Below are positions 12,201 through 23,401 of a stretch of 64,000 bases of DNA, piece after piece (the stretch's first letter is position 1; every line of letters begins with the position of its first letter). Where the stretch lies: NCBI GenBank assembly GCA_039720395.1, contig JBBPBK010000098.1, forward strand, positions 124,001 to 188,000. The letters run 5' to 3'. Source of the stretch: Liquidambar formosana (lineage: Eukaryota > Streptophyta > Magnoliopsida > Saxifragales > Altingiaceae). The notes under the pieces are model-generated. The model was given only the letters and a program-made list of their open reading frames with translations, was not told the origin of the DNA and did no database searches. The position numbers were made by a program, and so were the translations under genes.

Positions 12201-14413
12201 ATCATTTAAATAGATTTTTTAGCCATTTATGAATTAATGACTATAAATGACCAAAATTTCACTTAAACGAAAAATTCTGGAAAAACTTTCTTTTACAAAA
12301 TTGTTCAAAATAATGTTTTCTAATGGATAGCGCATTCGGTTTTTTATAAAAACCTTTTATATTTTTCATAAAACTTTGAAATGTAAAATAAGTGGGGGAT
12401 GAAAAGTAAGTCTTTGGGTGCCAATAGAAGCCCCCTTGTTATTATTAGACGCTAAGAGGCTCAGCAAAGGAGCCTTTGCAGAGGGTGAAAAGCCTATGGG
12501 CTCATAGCGAGGTTGGGAGCTTTATACCTAGTCTTTATTATTGATAGTGAATTTGATCCTGCCATGTAAATAGGCATGGTACCAAATCGCATAAATGTGT
12601 AGGTGTGTGTGTGTGTTTTTTTTAATTTTAATTTTAATTTTTTTATTTAACTTGCGGCATAACAAGAGGGGAAAAATACCATAGAGATTAGGGATAAATA
12701 TCACGTACCTGCCTGAGAAAGCACCCAATTGTCGTCGTTTGCGACATGCCACGCCGTGTAACCAAGCAGCCCCATTTCCATTGCGTAAGAAACTTTAGTA
12801 CTGATAGCCTCAACATCGTAAAAAACGGTCCAAGTCGATCCAATGGTGCAGTAATTCACCACATAAGTTGCATTGTACACTTAGTGCCTCCATATTGCCG
12901 AATGTGATCCTTGATTTGCTTATAGGTCATGTCTCCACCTGGTGTAATGGCTGGACCTGCTGCCGGTGCACCGATAGCGTTGTCATTCGGGTTCACGAGC
13001 GTCCAAGCATTCCCATAGTAAGGCAAACTCAAAACAAGCTGGCTACCCAATAATCCTCTGGCCATCCATTAGCTTATACCAAAATCTGTATTTCTGCCGC
13101 TCAATGGATCGTACAAAGCAGCATTGGCATCAGTGTTATTTTCTATGGTAGGCATGTTGTAGTCATATGCCATCACATGTACCCAATTCAAGTTCTGCCT
13201 TATCGAGCCCACTGGATAACTCACTGGATAGTAACGAAGGGCCATCATCAGTATCAGTCATGACTCGTTCGAGTTTGCTGACTCGGAATTACAGCGGCTC
13301 GCCACTCGTCGAAGAGATTGCCCAAATTGGTCATGTCGGAGCTTCTGCTCGGAGAACCCCAAGAAAGGTCGAGGCAAGGGCGGATCCAGAAATTTTTTTC
13401 ACTAGTTGCACTTTTTTTTTCCACTAAGAGTTAGATAAAGAAGAGAGAAAAGTAGAATCCTAAATCGGCATGATTAAATAGAAGTAATGAAAAGACGTAA
13501 AATAAGCGACTTTTAGAAACATGGAACCTGTTTATATTCTACTCCTAATACTTCCATCCACATCTATCTTATGTGGGAAAAAGGGGAAAGTCATTAGATT
13601 ACACATTGATATGACTGAATAGAAGTGATGAAGTGGACAAAAGATTGACAAGCATGCCATACTACAATAACCTAGGTGACTTTTAGAGATGTAGAACTTT
13701 ACTTATATACCAATCCTAACACTCCCTACCCGATATAGGACAAGGTCTCTCTCAATGGTTGCACATAAGAATCTATTAATTCACAAAGTAAACCTTAACT
13801 TTATATAATCACAAAAGTGGTGTACATTAGTAAATTTAACTAAAATTAAACAAAATTTAATCAAATTTAATCAAAATGAACTATTTTTTTCTCAATGAGG
13901 ACCAAAGCACTTTAGTAAATTTAAATAAAATTTTTATCTATATATATTTTTTATTATTATAAAAAATTTGAGTGGTTACATGCGCGCATGGATGCACCAA
14001 GGTACATCTGCCCCTGGGTTGAGGCCGTGAAACCCATAAAGCCTTGCTGTTTTAATTGAAGATTCAATGAAGGAATTTCTGTAAGAATCTTGGCTGACCA
14101 TGGAAGAATAGACTGTATAGTTTGCATTTCCACCGCCGATGGATAGAAGCGTTACGATTGATGGGTTCTTCTGTTTTACAGTGTCGGTGAAGGCAGAGAA
14201 GTGTTGTTCATCGGAGGAGATGGAGAGCTGGTAGGTGGAATTCAGGTCAGCAAAAGCGCAAATAAGGTGAGTGAAGAGAGTGGAATTGATGTCGGAAATG
14301 GGAAATTCACTGCCGGAAAACCAGTAGCCTGATCGGATCCATGTTTGGGCACTTGAACAGTGAAAATTCAAATGAAGAAAAAGGAGAAATAGAGTAATGG
14401 TTTTGGTAGCCAT
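9233..14413 (-). pseudogene. Copy C: GH18 receptor-like kinase, broken by an hAT insertion and decay
   Basis: Exons on the minus strand, placed by comparison with B and D: 14413-12709 (signal peptide and GH18, including the insertion 13375-14016), 11611-11483 (transmembrane), 11349-11195, 10976-10766, 10091-9854, 9771-9617 and 9532-9233. The GH18 motif reads DLSWGSP, without the catalytic Glu. Damage is extensive. An hAT-like element sits inside the GH18 exon, and there are frame changes after it. The acceptors before the transmembrane and Gly-loop exons are lost (cacaa, acat). A 4-base insertion lies in exon 6 (GATGTTTA then CGTA), and a CAG to TAG stop is at 9439-9437. The kinase has also lost key residues: the ATP-binding Lys is Ser (AVSRL) and the DFG Asp is Asn (SNLGMA). 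The HRDIK loop remains. The last exon is otherwise open to its TGA. Confidence 0.87.
13375..14016. mobile_element. hAT-like non-autonomous element inside the GH18 exon of copy C
   Basis: The 642-base insert begins caagggcggat and ends ctgcccctg, an imperfect terminal inverted repeat (CAAGGGCGGAT against CAGGGGCAGAT). It is flanked by an 8-base duplication, ggtcgagg at 13367-13374 and ggttgagg at 14017-14024, differing at one base. The paralogue D has the uninterrupted site (ggtcgagg followed by ccgtgaaacc) near 37745, so the empty site is in the same window. The inside is AT-rich with no transposase reading frame. The 8-base duplication and CARGGGCGGA ends are typical of hAT elements. Confidence 0.9.
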
Positions 14414-15825
14414 GGAGAAAGCTTGCCTGCAATTCCTTCCTGGTCACACCTACACGTTTCCTTTAAAGTTCCATTACAAGGGAGAGCATTGTTACTACCG
14501 ACGTCAATGGAAAATCGCACCGTGGATGTCCATAGCAAACCACTTGAGGGCCCCTCTTAATTTGAAAAAATCCTCATCAACACACAAAAATTTCCATCCT
14601 CTCCACCACTACTTAATGCCAAGCGTTACTTAACAACCGGCCGGCTAATACATAATGTTGAATCCTCAATATTGAGGACTTTTTAAAGTCAGTCTAACAT
14701 AAGCAACATAAACCAACTTAATAGTAACAATCAGTAGGTGAGATAAATGATATGAATAGAATAAGTTAAGTCTTAACATTTTGAACTTTATTTATTTATT
14801 TTTATTAACTATTAGGGATATTTTAAATCTTATTTTCGATGAGATTTCGATCCAAATTAACCTCTTAATAATTTGCGTGAAATGCCTTATATTTATACAT
14901 ATTTCTATGAAGAGTTGGAGCAATAAAAATAAAAAAAGCCGGTCCACCCTCGCCATTGATTGGATGGAAGAGTCGTGCGTGGTCAATTCGGTCGTGATAT
15001 TTATTGTACCGCACCTACCAGTAGAAAAGTCGTCTATCGTAAATTTGTATTAAATAGGTCGGCTAACATGACATCAATTTTGGCACTTAGCTAAAAAATA
15101 AGATAAAAAATTAAAAAAAATAAGAGACAAACTATTTTTTCTTTTCACAAGTGGCAAAATTCATGTCGTGTTGGCGGGCCTATTTATTACAATGTACAAT
15201 AGATGGATCTACTTTATAAAATTATAATTTTGATCACTCTAAAAATGACATGCATAATATCTAATACACAGTAACTTAAAATTTACTCTCTCATTTTTCT
15301 ATAAAAAAAATAAAAAAAATAAATTTTTACTCTCATTTTGAAAGTAAGAGATCTATTTTTTTTTTTTTTGGAATGTTTCAAAATTATTGTCACATTTTAA
15401 AACTCGTTGGTTCTTTTTAATTCATTTCCTAAAATACCCTTTAAAATGTATTCTCTTTTTTTCTAATGTTTTGAACACTTGAAGGCAAAATTGGAATCTC
15501 AAAACATATGCATTGATATGAAAGCATTTGATAAGATTTCCTTAAAAAATGTGTTTTTTCAAAGGGATGGTCAATTTGAAATGGAGGGAGTAGTATGCAT
15601 AATGTGTATGAATAGAAAAATATATAATCTAATTATTGGATTGGCAAAAAATTATTCCTACAAAAATATACTAAAGGGTCCAAGATTTTTTAGTTTGACA
15701 TTAAGTGTCAACAGATCTCTCACTATTATTTTGATATATTACTCTAGTAAAAATAAATAAATAAATAAATAATGATATTTTTGTCGTAGCAAATTACCCT
15801 AGTGTTTTCTTTTTACTCTTATAAG
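14414..15825. other. 5' flank of pseudogene C and spacer
   Basis: No gene is seen. The first ~230 bases match 38143-38340 upstream of D and would be the old promoter and 5' UTR of the minus-strand receptor. The rest is AT-rich and matches parts of 39080-39784, including a motif beginning gtccaccctcgccattgatt and the lead-in to the hAT element (tttactcttataag). Confidence 0.5.
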
Positions 15826-17943
15826 CAAGGACGGAGCCATGAGGTAATGAGGGTGGCCGGGAAAGTGCCACACCTGACCAAATGTTTTGTTTTGTTTTGT
15901 TTTTAAAATTTTTATCCCTTAACTTTTATGAAATTGGAAATCTGCTGCCTCACCTGAATTTTTTTAAAAATCTCTTTTATTTTTTTTTTTCATACCCCTC
16001 TTCTTTTATTTATTTATTGGGAATTTTGGCCAAAACCCCCATGTATAAGAGTTCTTAGACAATAGAACCCACAAAAACTAACGTTTGGTGAAAACCCCTT
16101 TTGACAGTAAAAGGACTAAAACACCCTTATTTTAACAACTTACCTTAATTTACAAATGTACCATTTCACACCCCCCGCCCGAAAATCACGCTTCTCCCAC
16201 GCCCCATTTTTTCCGGCGAGAATATATATAGAAGAAGTAACGGCACTAAAAACCTTTCAAAAGTCACATTTCATCATTCGCACCATACCAAAAGTCAATT
16301 ATAGGGTTTTTTTTCTCTCTTTCGAGCATCCCAAAGTGCTTCCAGCAAGAATATATCATAGCTAATAATAACATGCGGTTTACTATGTGTGATTTGTAAA
16401 ATTTATACATACAATAGTATCAATTTACTGTTGTGTATTTTATAAAATTTATACATGCAATAGTATCAATTTACTGTTGTTTGTTTGGAAAAATTATACA
16501 CCACATAATAACATAATAACAGTTTACTATTTGTGTTGTAAAAAACACTATAGGTGACAGTATCATCATACTATTTGAAATAAAAAATATGAATTCTAAG
16601 GAAAAAAACTCAAAATAGTACTATAGATAGTAATATGATACTTTTGGCGAAACAAATCGCACTGTTCCAAAAAATAGTGTGCAACAGTGACAATATACTG
16701 TTCGAAAATGGTAATTACACAATAATAGCATACTGTTCCATATTAAAAAACACAACTACAAATCGCACTGTTACAAAAAATAGTGTGCAACAGTACCAAT
16801 ATACTATTGGAATAAGAAAAATAGTCAAAAAAATTTTCCGAACAAATCATACACCCCAAAAATTAACATATCTGAAGTTTCAAACAAAGACACAAAAAAT
16901 AAATAAATAAACCAGCCTAGATCTGGAATTTAAAGAAGACGAAGAAGAAGAAGATGACGACATCTAGGAAGGTGGTCGGAGAAGTTCAATTGCCATCAAA
17001 GAAGAAAGTTGATCTACCTTTTCAGATCTGATACTATAGCCGAATGCCTTTCTTCTCATTCTTCTTCTTTTACTACTTCATTTGCTTCTTCTTCTTCTTC
17101 CTCAAAACCAGATCTTCATAGCCATTGTTGCCTCCCCTCTTCAACTGCTGCTATCACTCCTCTCCCCCCCCTCTCTCTCTCTCTTTCCCTCCCCCCCTCT
17201 CTTCTTCCCGTAAATGAATTGGGCTGTAAATAAAAAAGGTTAAAACAGGTATTTTTAAAAAAATATTTCCTTTTGCTTAAAGAATATTTTAAAAAAGGGG
17301 TTTTGGAGTTAAAAAATCTTATGGTGGGTTTTTTTTGTTAAAAATAGTTTCCTAATAGGGGTTATTGCTAATTTCCCCTTATTTATTTTTCCTTAAATTT
17401 TGTTAGAAGATGCCTTTCAATATTTGGGAATCAATTGAATACTTATAATTTTTATAGGGGTTCCAATAGTGAGTTTTCAGATTTGAAGGGAATTAGTGAT
17501 AACGATAGATATTTAGAAGTATATTTACTCTTGACATTAGTATTGATCCTACCAGTTGAGTCTACCATATATTGTGAAAATATCATTTTCTACTATGAAG
17601 ATTGTAAATAATCATTTGCATAACAAAATGTGAGATCAATTTATGAATGATAGCTTAGTTGTATTTATTGAAAGAGTGGTATTTGATATTGTTGATCAAT
17701 AATGAAACTATCATTCAATACTTTCAAAAAATGACATCTCGTCGAGGATAATTGTAAATGTATTAAATTGAAATATGCTTTATCAATGGATTATATATTT
17801 TTGCAATTTTGTCTATCTTAAAATTACAAGATAAAAGAAAATTTTTTATTAAAGGTTCCATGATTTTTTGAATTAGGATAAAAGACTAATTACTAACCAA
17901 AATTCACCTCAACTCACCAAAATTTTTCTTGGTTCCGTTCTTA
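15826..17943. mobile_element. hAT-like element, copy 1, carrying a nested MULE
   Basis: The element starts caaggacggagcca and ends near ggttccgttctta. The left flank is cttataag (15818-15825) and the right flank cttataa. Two other copies, 39785-40385 and 56954-57681, have the same ends and the same flanking octamer, so they come from one insertion later copied by block duplication. No transposase frame is present. The body is interrupted by the 1360-base element at 16019-17378. The right flank here does not continue as in the other two copies but switches to GH18 fragment 2. Confidence 0.82.
16019..17378. mobile_element. Mutator-like (MULE) non-autonomous element nested in the hAT copy
   Basis: The termini are imperfect inverted repeats: gggaattttggccaaaaccc at the left, and at the right the reverse complement of gggttattgctaatttcccc. 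A perfect 9-base duplication, ttatttatt, flanks it (16010-16018 and 17379-17387), as expected for Mutator-type transposition. The other two hAT copies lack it, so it arrived after they separated. The inside holds repeated 'caatttactgttg' motifs and a GA/CT-rich stretch (16930-17215). No transposase is seen. The GA-rich part may be captured gene sequence, but I do not recognise it. Confidence 0.82.
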
Positions 17944-19020
17944 CTTATAATTCCTGCAATGTGATGGCTTATGACATCGACCAAGTTGGTCCTTGCTTTT
18001 CCCTTCTATGGCTACGCATGGGTTCTTGTGAATGCGAATGGCAATGGTCTTTTTGTGGCTACTGGACCGGATGTTTCCATTGGTGCTAGTGATGGGTCGA
18101 TTGGGTATAATCTGAGCACTACGTTTATAAGCCAGAATAGTGCTACAACAATGTTCAATGCCACGTTCGTTGCGGATTATTGCTATGTTGGGATGACATG
18201 GATCGGTTTTGATGGTACGCATAGTATTTCTACTAAGGCATTTACCGAGGCAAATGAATTGCTTTGGTTACTTTGTGTGGCATGTTAGGGCCGATGAAAA
18301 TTGGTTTCTTTCTAAAGCAGGTTAGTATGAAACAATGAATCTATCTATAGCATTTATCCCTTTTGTAAATAGATGGAGTAATTTGCTTTCACATTCTCCA
18401 TGGAAATCACAATTGGTTTAGGTTGTGTTTGGCACACAGATTAAAATTAAGGTGGTATAGGGATAATAAAAATATTAGATTCCTTTTCCTTTTCTCTTTT
18501 CAGTTTTTGAGATAAACGAAATTTTATTAAATAAAGGGTAAATATGTATTAAAGAAAAATCCCTAAAGTCTAGCTCCTTTTCACATAACCCCTTATAGGA
18601 AAAATGGTTCTAATGTTCCACGAATCACATTGGCAATTTAATAAAATAACAAAAATTTTAATAAATAATATAATCCATCAAAAAATATGAGACCTGGTAT
18701 TTCTAACTTCCATAACGAAAGGAAGAAAAATCAGCATTTACAGAAATAGAATTATTTATCTAAAAGAATATCAATGCGGTTCGGGAGGACATTATAACTA
18801 TTTTTCTTTACAAGGGTCATATGAAGAAGGGTAAACATTAAAGAAATTTTTTATAATTCATCCTTAAATAATATCAGGCCAGTAGCCTACATCCAAGCAC
18901 ATAGTCTGTTAAAGGACAAGGGACCATGGTTCTTTCATTCCTCAAATGTTTAGTTCTTTTTCGGTCTAATGCTCTGTGGTTCTTAATGTTGTTGTGGCTT
19001 CACAGGCATGGGGAGCATAA
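17944..19020 (+). pseudogene. GH18 chitinase fragment 2 (G-type)
   Basis: This is a second copy of the 3' chitinase fragment. TKLVLAFPFYGYAWVLVNAN, then SIGASDGSIGYN, NATFVADYCYVGMTWIGFDG and a degraded terminal WQ region are readable at 17971-18320. It starts with the same VMAYDI-to-DQVG deletion as fragments 1 and 4. It lacks their TAG and reads AGC CAG AAT. A splice donor (gcag|gttagt) remains at 18320, and the 23-base terminal exon relic lies at 18998-19020 with a damaged acceptor (tgtgg). The catalytic motif is absent. The left edge abuts the hAT end directly, marking a recombination junction. Confidence 0.83.
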
Positions 19021-19106
19021 ACTAACAATGCTAACAAAGAAGTGCAACTCTTACCAAAAAAAGAAAAAGGATCAAAGAAATGTATAGGTATGACGGTTAC
19101 TTAAAA

Positions 19107-20403
19107 GGGTAAATTACACAACATTCTCCTAATGTTTTACCTGTTTTCACGAAACCTCCTAATAAAAACATTGCTGCAATGTTCTTTCCTTAAGTTTACA
19201 CATTTTTTAATTCACTCCACTGTTAAGCGCCATCCTCCAAATCAAACAGAAAAACATCACGTGCTGGTCACGTGATGTTTTTAGGGGGTTTTGTTTCCAT
19301 ATTTGCCCTCGTCTTCTCTAACGATGTCCCCTTCTCTCTGTCATAGATTTGTTGCTGTCATCATTGAAGGAGGCGGCGATGTTGGGGGTTGTGGTGCCTC
19401 ATCGCCGCACCATCCCAATATATAGAAATATTTAAAGAAAGCCCCATAGAGGTTGATGGCTGGGGTTTGTGAAGCCAAACGAAGGAGAATGTGATGTTGA
19501 GGGTGGTGTCTCGTTGCCGCACCATCGCATTCTCCATGAAACAAAATATCTGAAACTCTCTGCTGGCAGTAATTAAAAAAAAAAAAGAAAAAGAAAAAGG
19601 AAAAACTGATGAAGAATGAGATAGAGAAACCCATTTTGAGTTAGGTACGAATACGATCCATGGGTTTTGGGCATACGCAAAATAAAAAGTGGGGATGGGA
19701 ATCAAACTAGGCAGCCATGAGTGCTGCTGCTGCTTCTTCTCTTCTTCTTCTTCTTCTTCGTGCTTTTTTGTTTTTTTTTCGTTTCGTGTTGGTGATTGAT
19801 GGGGATTGTTGGGATGGTCACAATTGAAGTTGGAGTTTTTGCCATGGGTGTTGCTGTTGCTGCTTCTTTCTTATCTTCTTCTTCGTGTTTTTATTTTTTT
19901 ATTTTTTTTTTCATGTAGGCAATTGAAGTTGGGGTTTTTTCGCTTGAAAAAAATGGGATTGGCCGGAGAGGTTGGGTCATGTGGGGTGGTCCAAAAAAAA
20001 GCAGGAGAGATGGTGACGCGTAATAATGTCTTTTCATTATTTTGTTCACACCGTTAGTTCAATTAAATGCTCAATTTGTGTTTGAGAGGTACATTGCAGC
20101 AATGTTTTTATTAGGGGGTTTCATGAAACAAGCGAAACCCTAAGGCCATGTTTGTTTGGTTGGAATAGAATGGGTAGGAATGGAATCTCATTCCATGTTC
20201 AAAATAGTCTGGAATGAAATAGGATTAAAATAAATATTGTAAAATGAATATCAGTATAATTTACTACTACTGTTTGATTCCATTCTCATTTAATTACCTT
20301 ATCCAAACATGTTGTTCGGAATGAATTGGAATGAGATTCCATTCCATCCATTCCATTCCAACCAAACAAACATGGCATAAGGGGTTTCATGTAGTTTGCC
20401 CTC
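19107..20403. mobile_element. MULE-like element with ~90-base terminal inverted repeats
   Basis: The left end (gggtaaattacacaac then, near 19160, cctaataaaaacattgctgc) is mirrored at the right end (near 20090-20125 and ending gtagtttgccctc). Paralogous empty sites are at about 7098-7115 and 32270-32290, where ttacttgaaaa runs straight into ataatttg. The flanking duplication is imperfect: acttaaaag at the left and tttgaaaag at the right. The internal part holds two related stretches with runs of ctt/gct triplets and a rearranged 'gatgttgggggttgtggtg' motif, possibly captured exons. No transposase is seen. Exact ends are uncertain by a few bases. Confidence 0.75.
20144..20377. mobile_element. 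Tourist-like (PIF/Harbinger) MITE nested in the MULE
   Basis: This 234-base element has inverted ends, ggccatgtttgtttggttgg and the complement of ccaaccaaacaaacatggca, and is flanked by TAA on both sides (20141-20143 and 20378-20380). A 3-base TWA duplication with GGCC-like ends fits Tourist MITEs. The inside holds further inverted ggaatgg/ccattcc motifs. It splits the right terminal repeat of the surrounding MULE. Confidence 0.85.
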
Positions 20404-20925
20404 TTTGAAAAGAATAATTTGTTGAGCAAATGTAATGTTTTTTATGGACTCTTGGCTCCTTTGACTATATTCATGCTTTGCGGGCTTTTTATTGTGTGCA
20501 TTGTGTATGTGTATGTAGTAAAAAGGAAAAAGTTGCATAGATGTACATGATACGTCTAATTGAGTTGATATGTAACCATGTCACTAAAGCATAAATTTTT
20601 ATTTGTTTATCATAGGACCAATTTGTACACTTCAATATGTGTAAACTAAAGTACTAACCGTGGTAATAAGTAATTGATTAGGCATGACTCCATATAATAA
20701 TTGTTTGGATCCTTTACCTAACAACTTAGGTTTGTAGCTTAAAAACTCAACATGGTATAAGATTATGTCATTTTTGGGCCATCTCGTTCGTGAGTCTAAT
20801 TTATTGTTTACGTGACAAGTTCATTTCTATCTTGTTAGGTCTGCACGTGAAGAAGTAAGTTATTTTTGGGCCATCTCGTTCGTGAGCCTAATTTATTGTT
20901 GATTAACAAGCCTATTTATATCTTG
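20404..20925. repeat. Duplicated spacer with the gggccatctcgt repeat
   Basis: No gene is seen. The stretch continues the copy of 7115-7610 and has two units of the gggccatctcgttcgtgagtc repeat near 20775 and 20868. Confidence 0.6.
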
Positions 20926-21518
20926 CAATTTCTTCTGCTTGGGAGAAAGGTTGGCATAGTTTATGGATTGAAAGTGATTCCTCAGCTGTTATTTCCTCCT
21001 TGCAGAATTATACATTTAAGTTTCCTTGGCCCTTGCTAAATGAATGGCGAAACTGTCTTTCTCTCATTAAGAAGATGAATGTGATTTTTTCTCATATTTA
21101 CAGAAAAGGTAATTCTGTTGCAGACAAAATAGTTAATTTGGCTCTCAATTTTTCTCATTAGAGATATGTTGGGACTTCCTTTTTATAGATTTGTCTCTTA
21201 AGCTTTTTTTTTTTTTGGAAGCTAGTTTTCTTCTTGTTGGAGAGTCTTCGAATGCCTTTTTATTCTTCCTATGTGGGCTGGATTGTGGCATTATAAGCCA
21301 CTAAGACTAAACAGTTTGGTTTTTGTTTCATTATCTCCTTGTATGCTTTCTTATTTACTTTAGTTTTCTTTTTTTAATAAAATTTGGAGCTGAAGGCAAA
21401 TGATGGTGGGTGCTTTGGGTGCCAACCTAGTTGGGATTCATTGTTCTTCTTTGATGCTTTTGGCTCTCTTTCTGGATTTTTTTTAAAAAAAAAATTTATA
21501 TTTTGTTAAGCTACAGTT
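20926..21518 (+). mobile_element. 5'-truncated LINE 3' end
   Basis: The plus strand reads AWERGWHSLWIESDSSAVIS, then LNEWRNCLSLIKKMNVIFSH and RKGNSVADKIVNLAL, the C-terminal RNase H region typical of plant LINEs. A 3' UTR and a short A tail follow (about 21487-21497). The flanks are near-direct repeats: atttatatcttg before and atttatattttg after the tail. The paralogous spacers at 7610 and 32705 lack the insert. The RNase H frame is open to a TAG near 21160. Confidence 0.82.
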
Positions 21519-21649
21519 AAGGAGAGTAAAATTAATGTACTTCATACTATTTGGGCCTTTACTAATAGCTTAGGCTTTTATATGAAAACTTAATAATGGG
21601 TTATATGGTACAATCCACCCACGTATGAGATGCGATCCCAACATCCCAA
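21519..21649. other. Spacer resuming after the LINE
   Basis: No gene is seen. This continues the copy of 7640-7755, ending in the gagatgcgatccca motif, and then joins abruptly to GH18 fragment 3. Confidence 0.5.
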
Positions 21650-23401
21650 TGGGCTCAGAGATGGCCTCCTTGGCTTTGCTCCTCCAGGAGTGGCGAACAG
21701 CTATCGACGCCGAGGCAACTAACTCTGGCCTACCACCATTAATTCTCACAGCAACGTTTCCTTACGCGCCGCGGATAAACTCAGTGGTTTATCCTTCAGC
21801 GTCCATATCAAGCAGCTTGGATTGGGTCAATGTGATGGCTTATGACATCTTTGCTCCTGATCCATCACCCATAACACGCTCCCGGGCTGCATTATATGAC
21901 CCAAATTACAGTGAACTCAGCGTGAGCTATGGGGTCGAGCTATGGATTCAATCCGAGGTGCCAACGACCAAGTTGGTCCTTGGTTTTCCCTTCTATGGCT
22001 ACGCGTGGGTTCTTGTGAATGCTAATGACAATGGCCTTTTTGCGCCATCGACTGGACCAGATACTTCGGTGGGTGCTAGGGATGGGACGATTGGTTTTCC
22101 CTTTTATGGCTACGCGTGGGTTCTTGTTTATAAGCCAAAACAGTGCCACAACAGTGTTCAATCCCACGTTTGTTGTGGATTATTGCCATGCTGGGACGGC
22201 ATGGATCGGTTTCGATGGTACACAGACTATTTCTACTACGGTTTCGTTTGCCAAGGCAAATGGAATGCTTGGCTACTTTACGTGGCAGGTTGGGGTTGAT
22301 TCAAATTGGGTCCTTTCTCAAACAGGTTAGTATGAATCTATCTTTAGCATTTGTACCTTTTGTGAGTAGATGGTGTGATCTACTTTCACATTCTTCATGG
22401 AAATCACAATTGGTGCGAAGATTAAAATTAAGACGTTGTAGGATAATGAACAGGGCTGGCCTTGAATGGAGCTAACCAAAGCAACTGCTTTGGGTCCCAA
22501 ATTTTGTTTAAAAATAAGTCCCATTTAAGTCCAACCTTTATAATTGGGCCCAATTTATTTATTAATTTTTTTTGGGGGAAAAACTAGAACAAATAAGAGC
22601 CCATTTAAGTCCAACTTAGCCTCAAAACACAGTTGTGTATTGACTGATAGTGTGATTAATAATTATATATAAAAGCGAACTTTGTGTAGTTACCAAAAAA
22701 ACAAAAAAAAGGTAAAAAAATTAGGTACTTGGAGTTAAATTTTTTTGTATGTGTGAATATATATAAAAGGCCTCGTCATTAGAGTTCACTTGGGGCACAA
22801 AAAAACTCAGGCCGACCTTGATAAAGAAAATCTTAACTGTTATGGGATTTTTTTTCTTTTTCTTTTCAGTTTTCAAGATAAATGAAATTTTAATAAATAA
22901 TGATCTGTAGCCTACATCCATAGACATAGTCCATACAAGCCATGAGGGACCATGGTTCTCCCATTCCTCAAATGACACAAGACCAAGTACATATTTGGTC
23001 ACTTCATGGGCTGTCTCACTACAAACTCAACAATTTATATACACTACTTCTTGGGCGTTAGAGGTGTTTGGTTGCAATTAGTAGTAACCATGTGCAGGTA
23101 AGTTTCAGCCTATTTAATTAATTGGGGTTCATGTTTGATGTTCAGTCGAGCATCATAAGGGAAACTATGCTCCTTTTAGATAGAATGTCTTTCAAAATTC
23201 TTATGGCCAAGAGCACAATGCCAAGTTATTTCTACAGCCAAAAAGGGTTTAATAAATTGCAGATATGGTGTTTGAAGATTTAACTCAATGTCCTTAAGCA
23301 GTCTTAAATTGTTAGTACTACTTTATTTTTCGTTCTTTAGTTCTTTGTCTAATGCTATGGCTCTTAATGTTGTTGCAGCTTCACAGGCATGGGGAGCATA
23401 A
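21650..23401 (+). pseudogene. GH18 chitinase fragment 3 (longest G-type relic)
   Basis: The sequence starts just after the place of the catalytic motif (SEMASLALLLQEWRTAI) and runs through VNVMAYDIFAPDPSP, KLVLGFPFYGYAWVLVNAND and, in a shifted frame, VFNPTFVVDYCHAGTAWIGF to SNWVLSQT. It ends at a good donor (acag|gttagt, 22325). Exon 2, 23 bases at 23379-23401, keeps an intact acceptor (ttgcag) and reads SQAWGA then stop, phase-matched to exon 1. An internal lesion is unusual: 36 bases encoding FPFYGYAWVL (21981-22016) recur at 22091-22126, replacing the GYNQITA segment and shifting the frame. The first ~145 codons are missing. The region between the exons (22326-23378) holds no other gene. 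Confidence 0.87.

Noticed and set aside
17009..17233. Ser/Leu-rich open frame
   Set aside because: It is made of ctt/ctc repeats inside the nested MULE; no protein features beyond low complexity.
19341..19705. Two overlapping minus-strand open frames (97 and 114 codons)
   Set aside because: They lie inside a MULE, are low in complexity (Phe/Ser runs) and match no family that I recognise.
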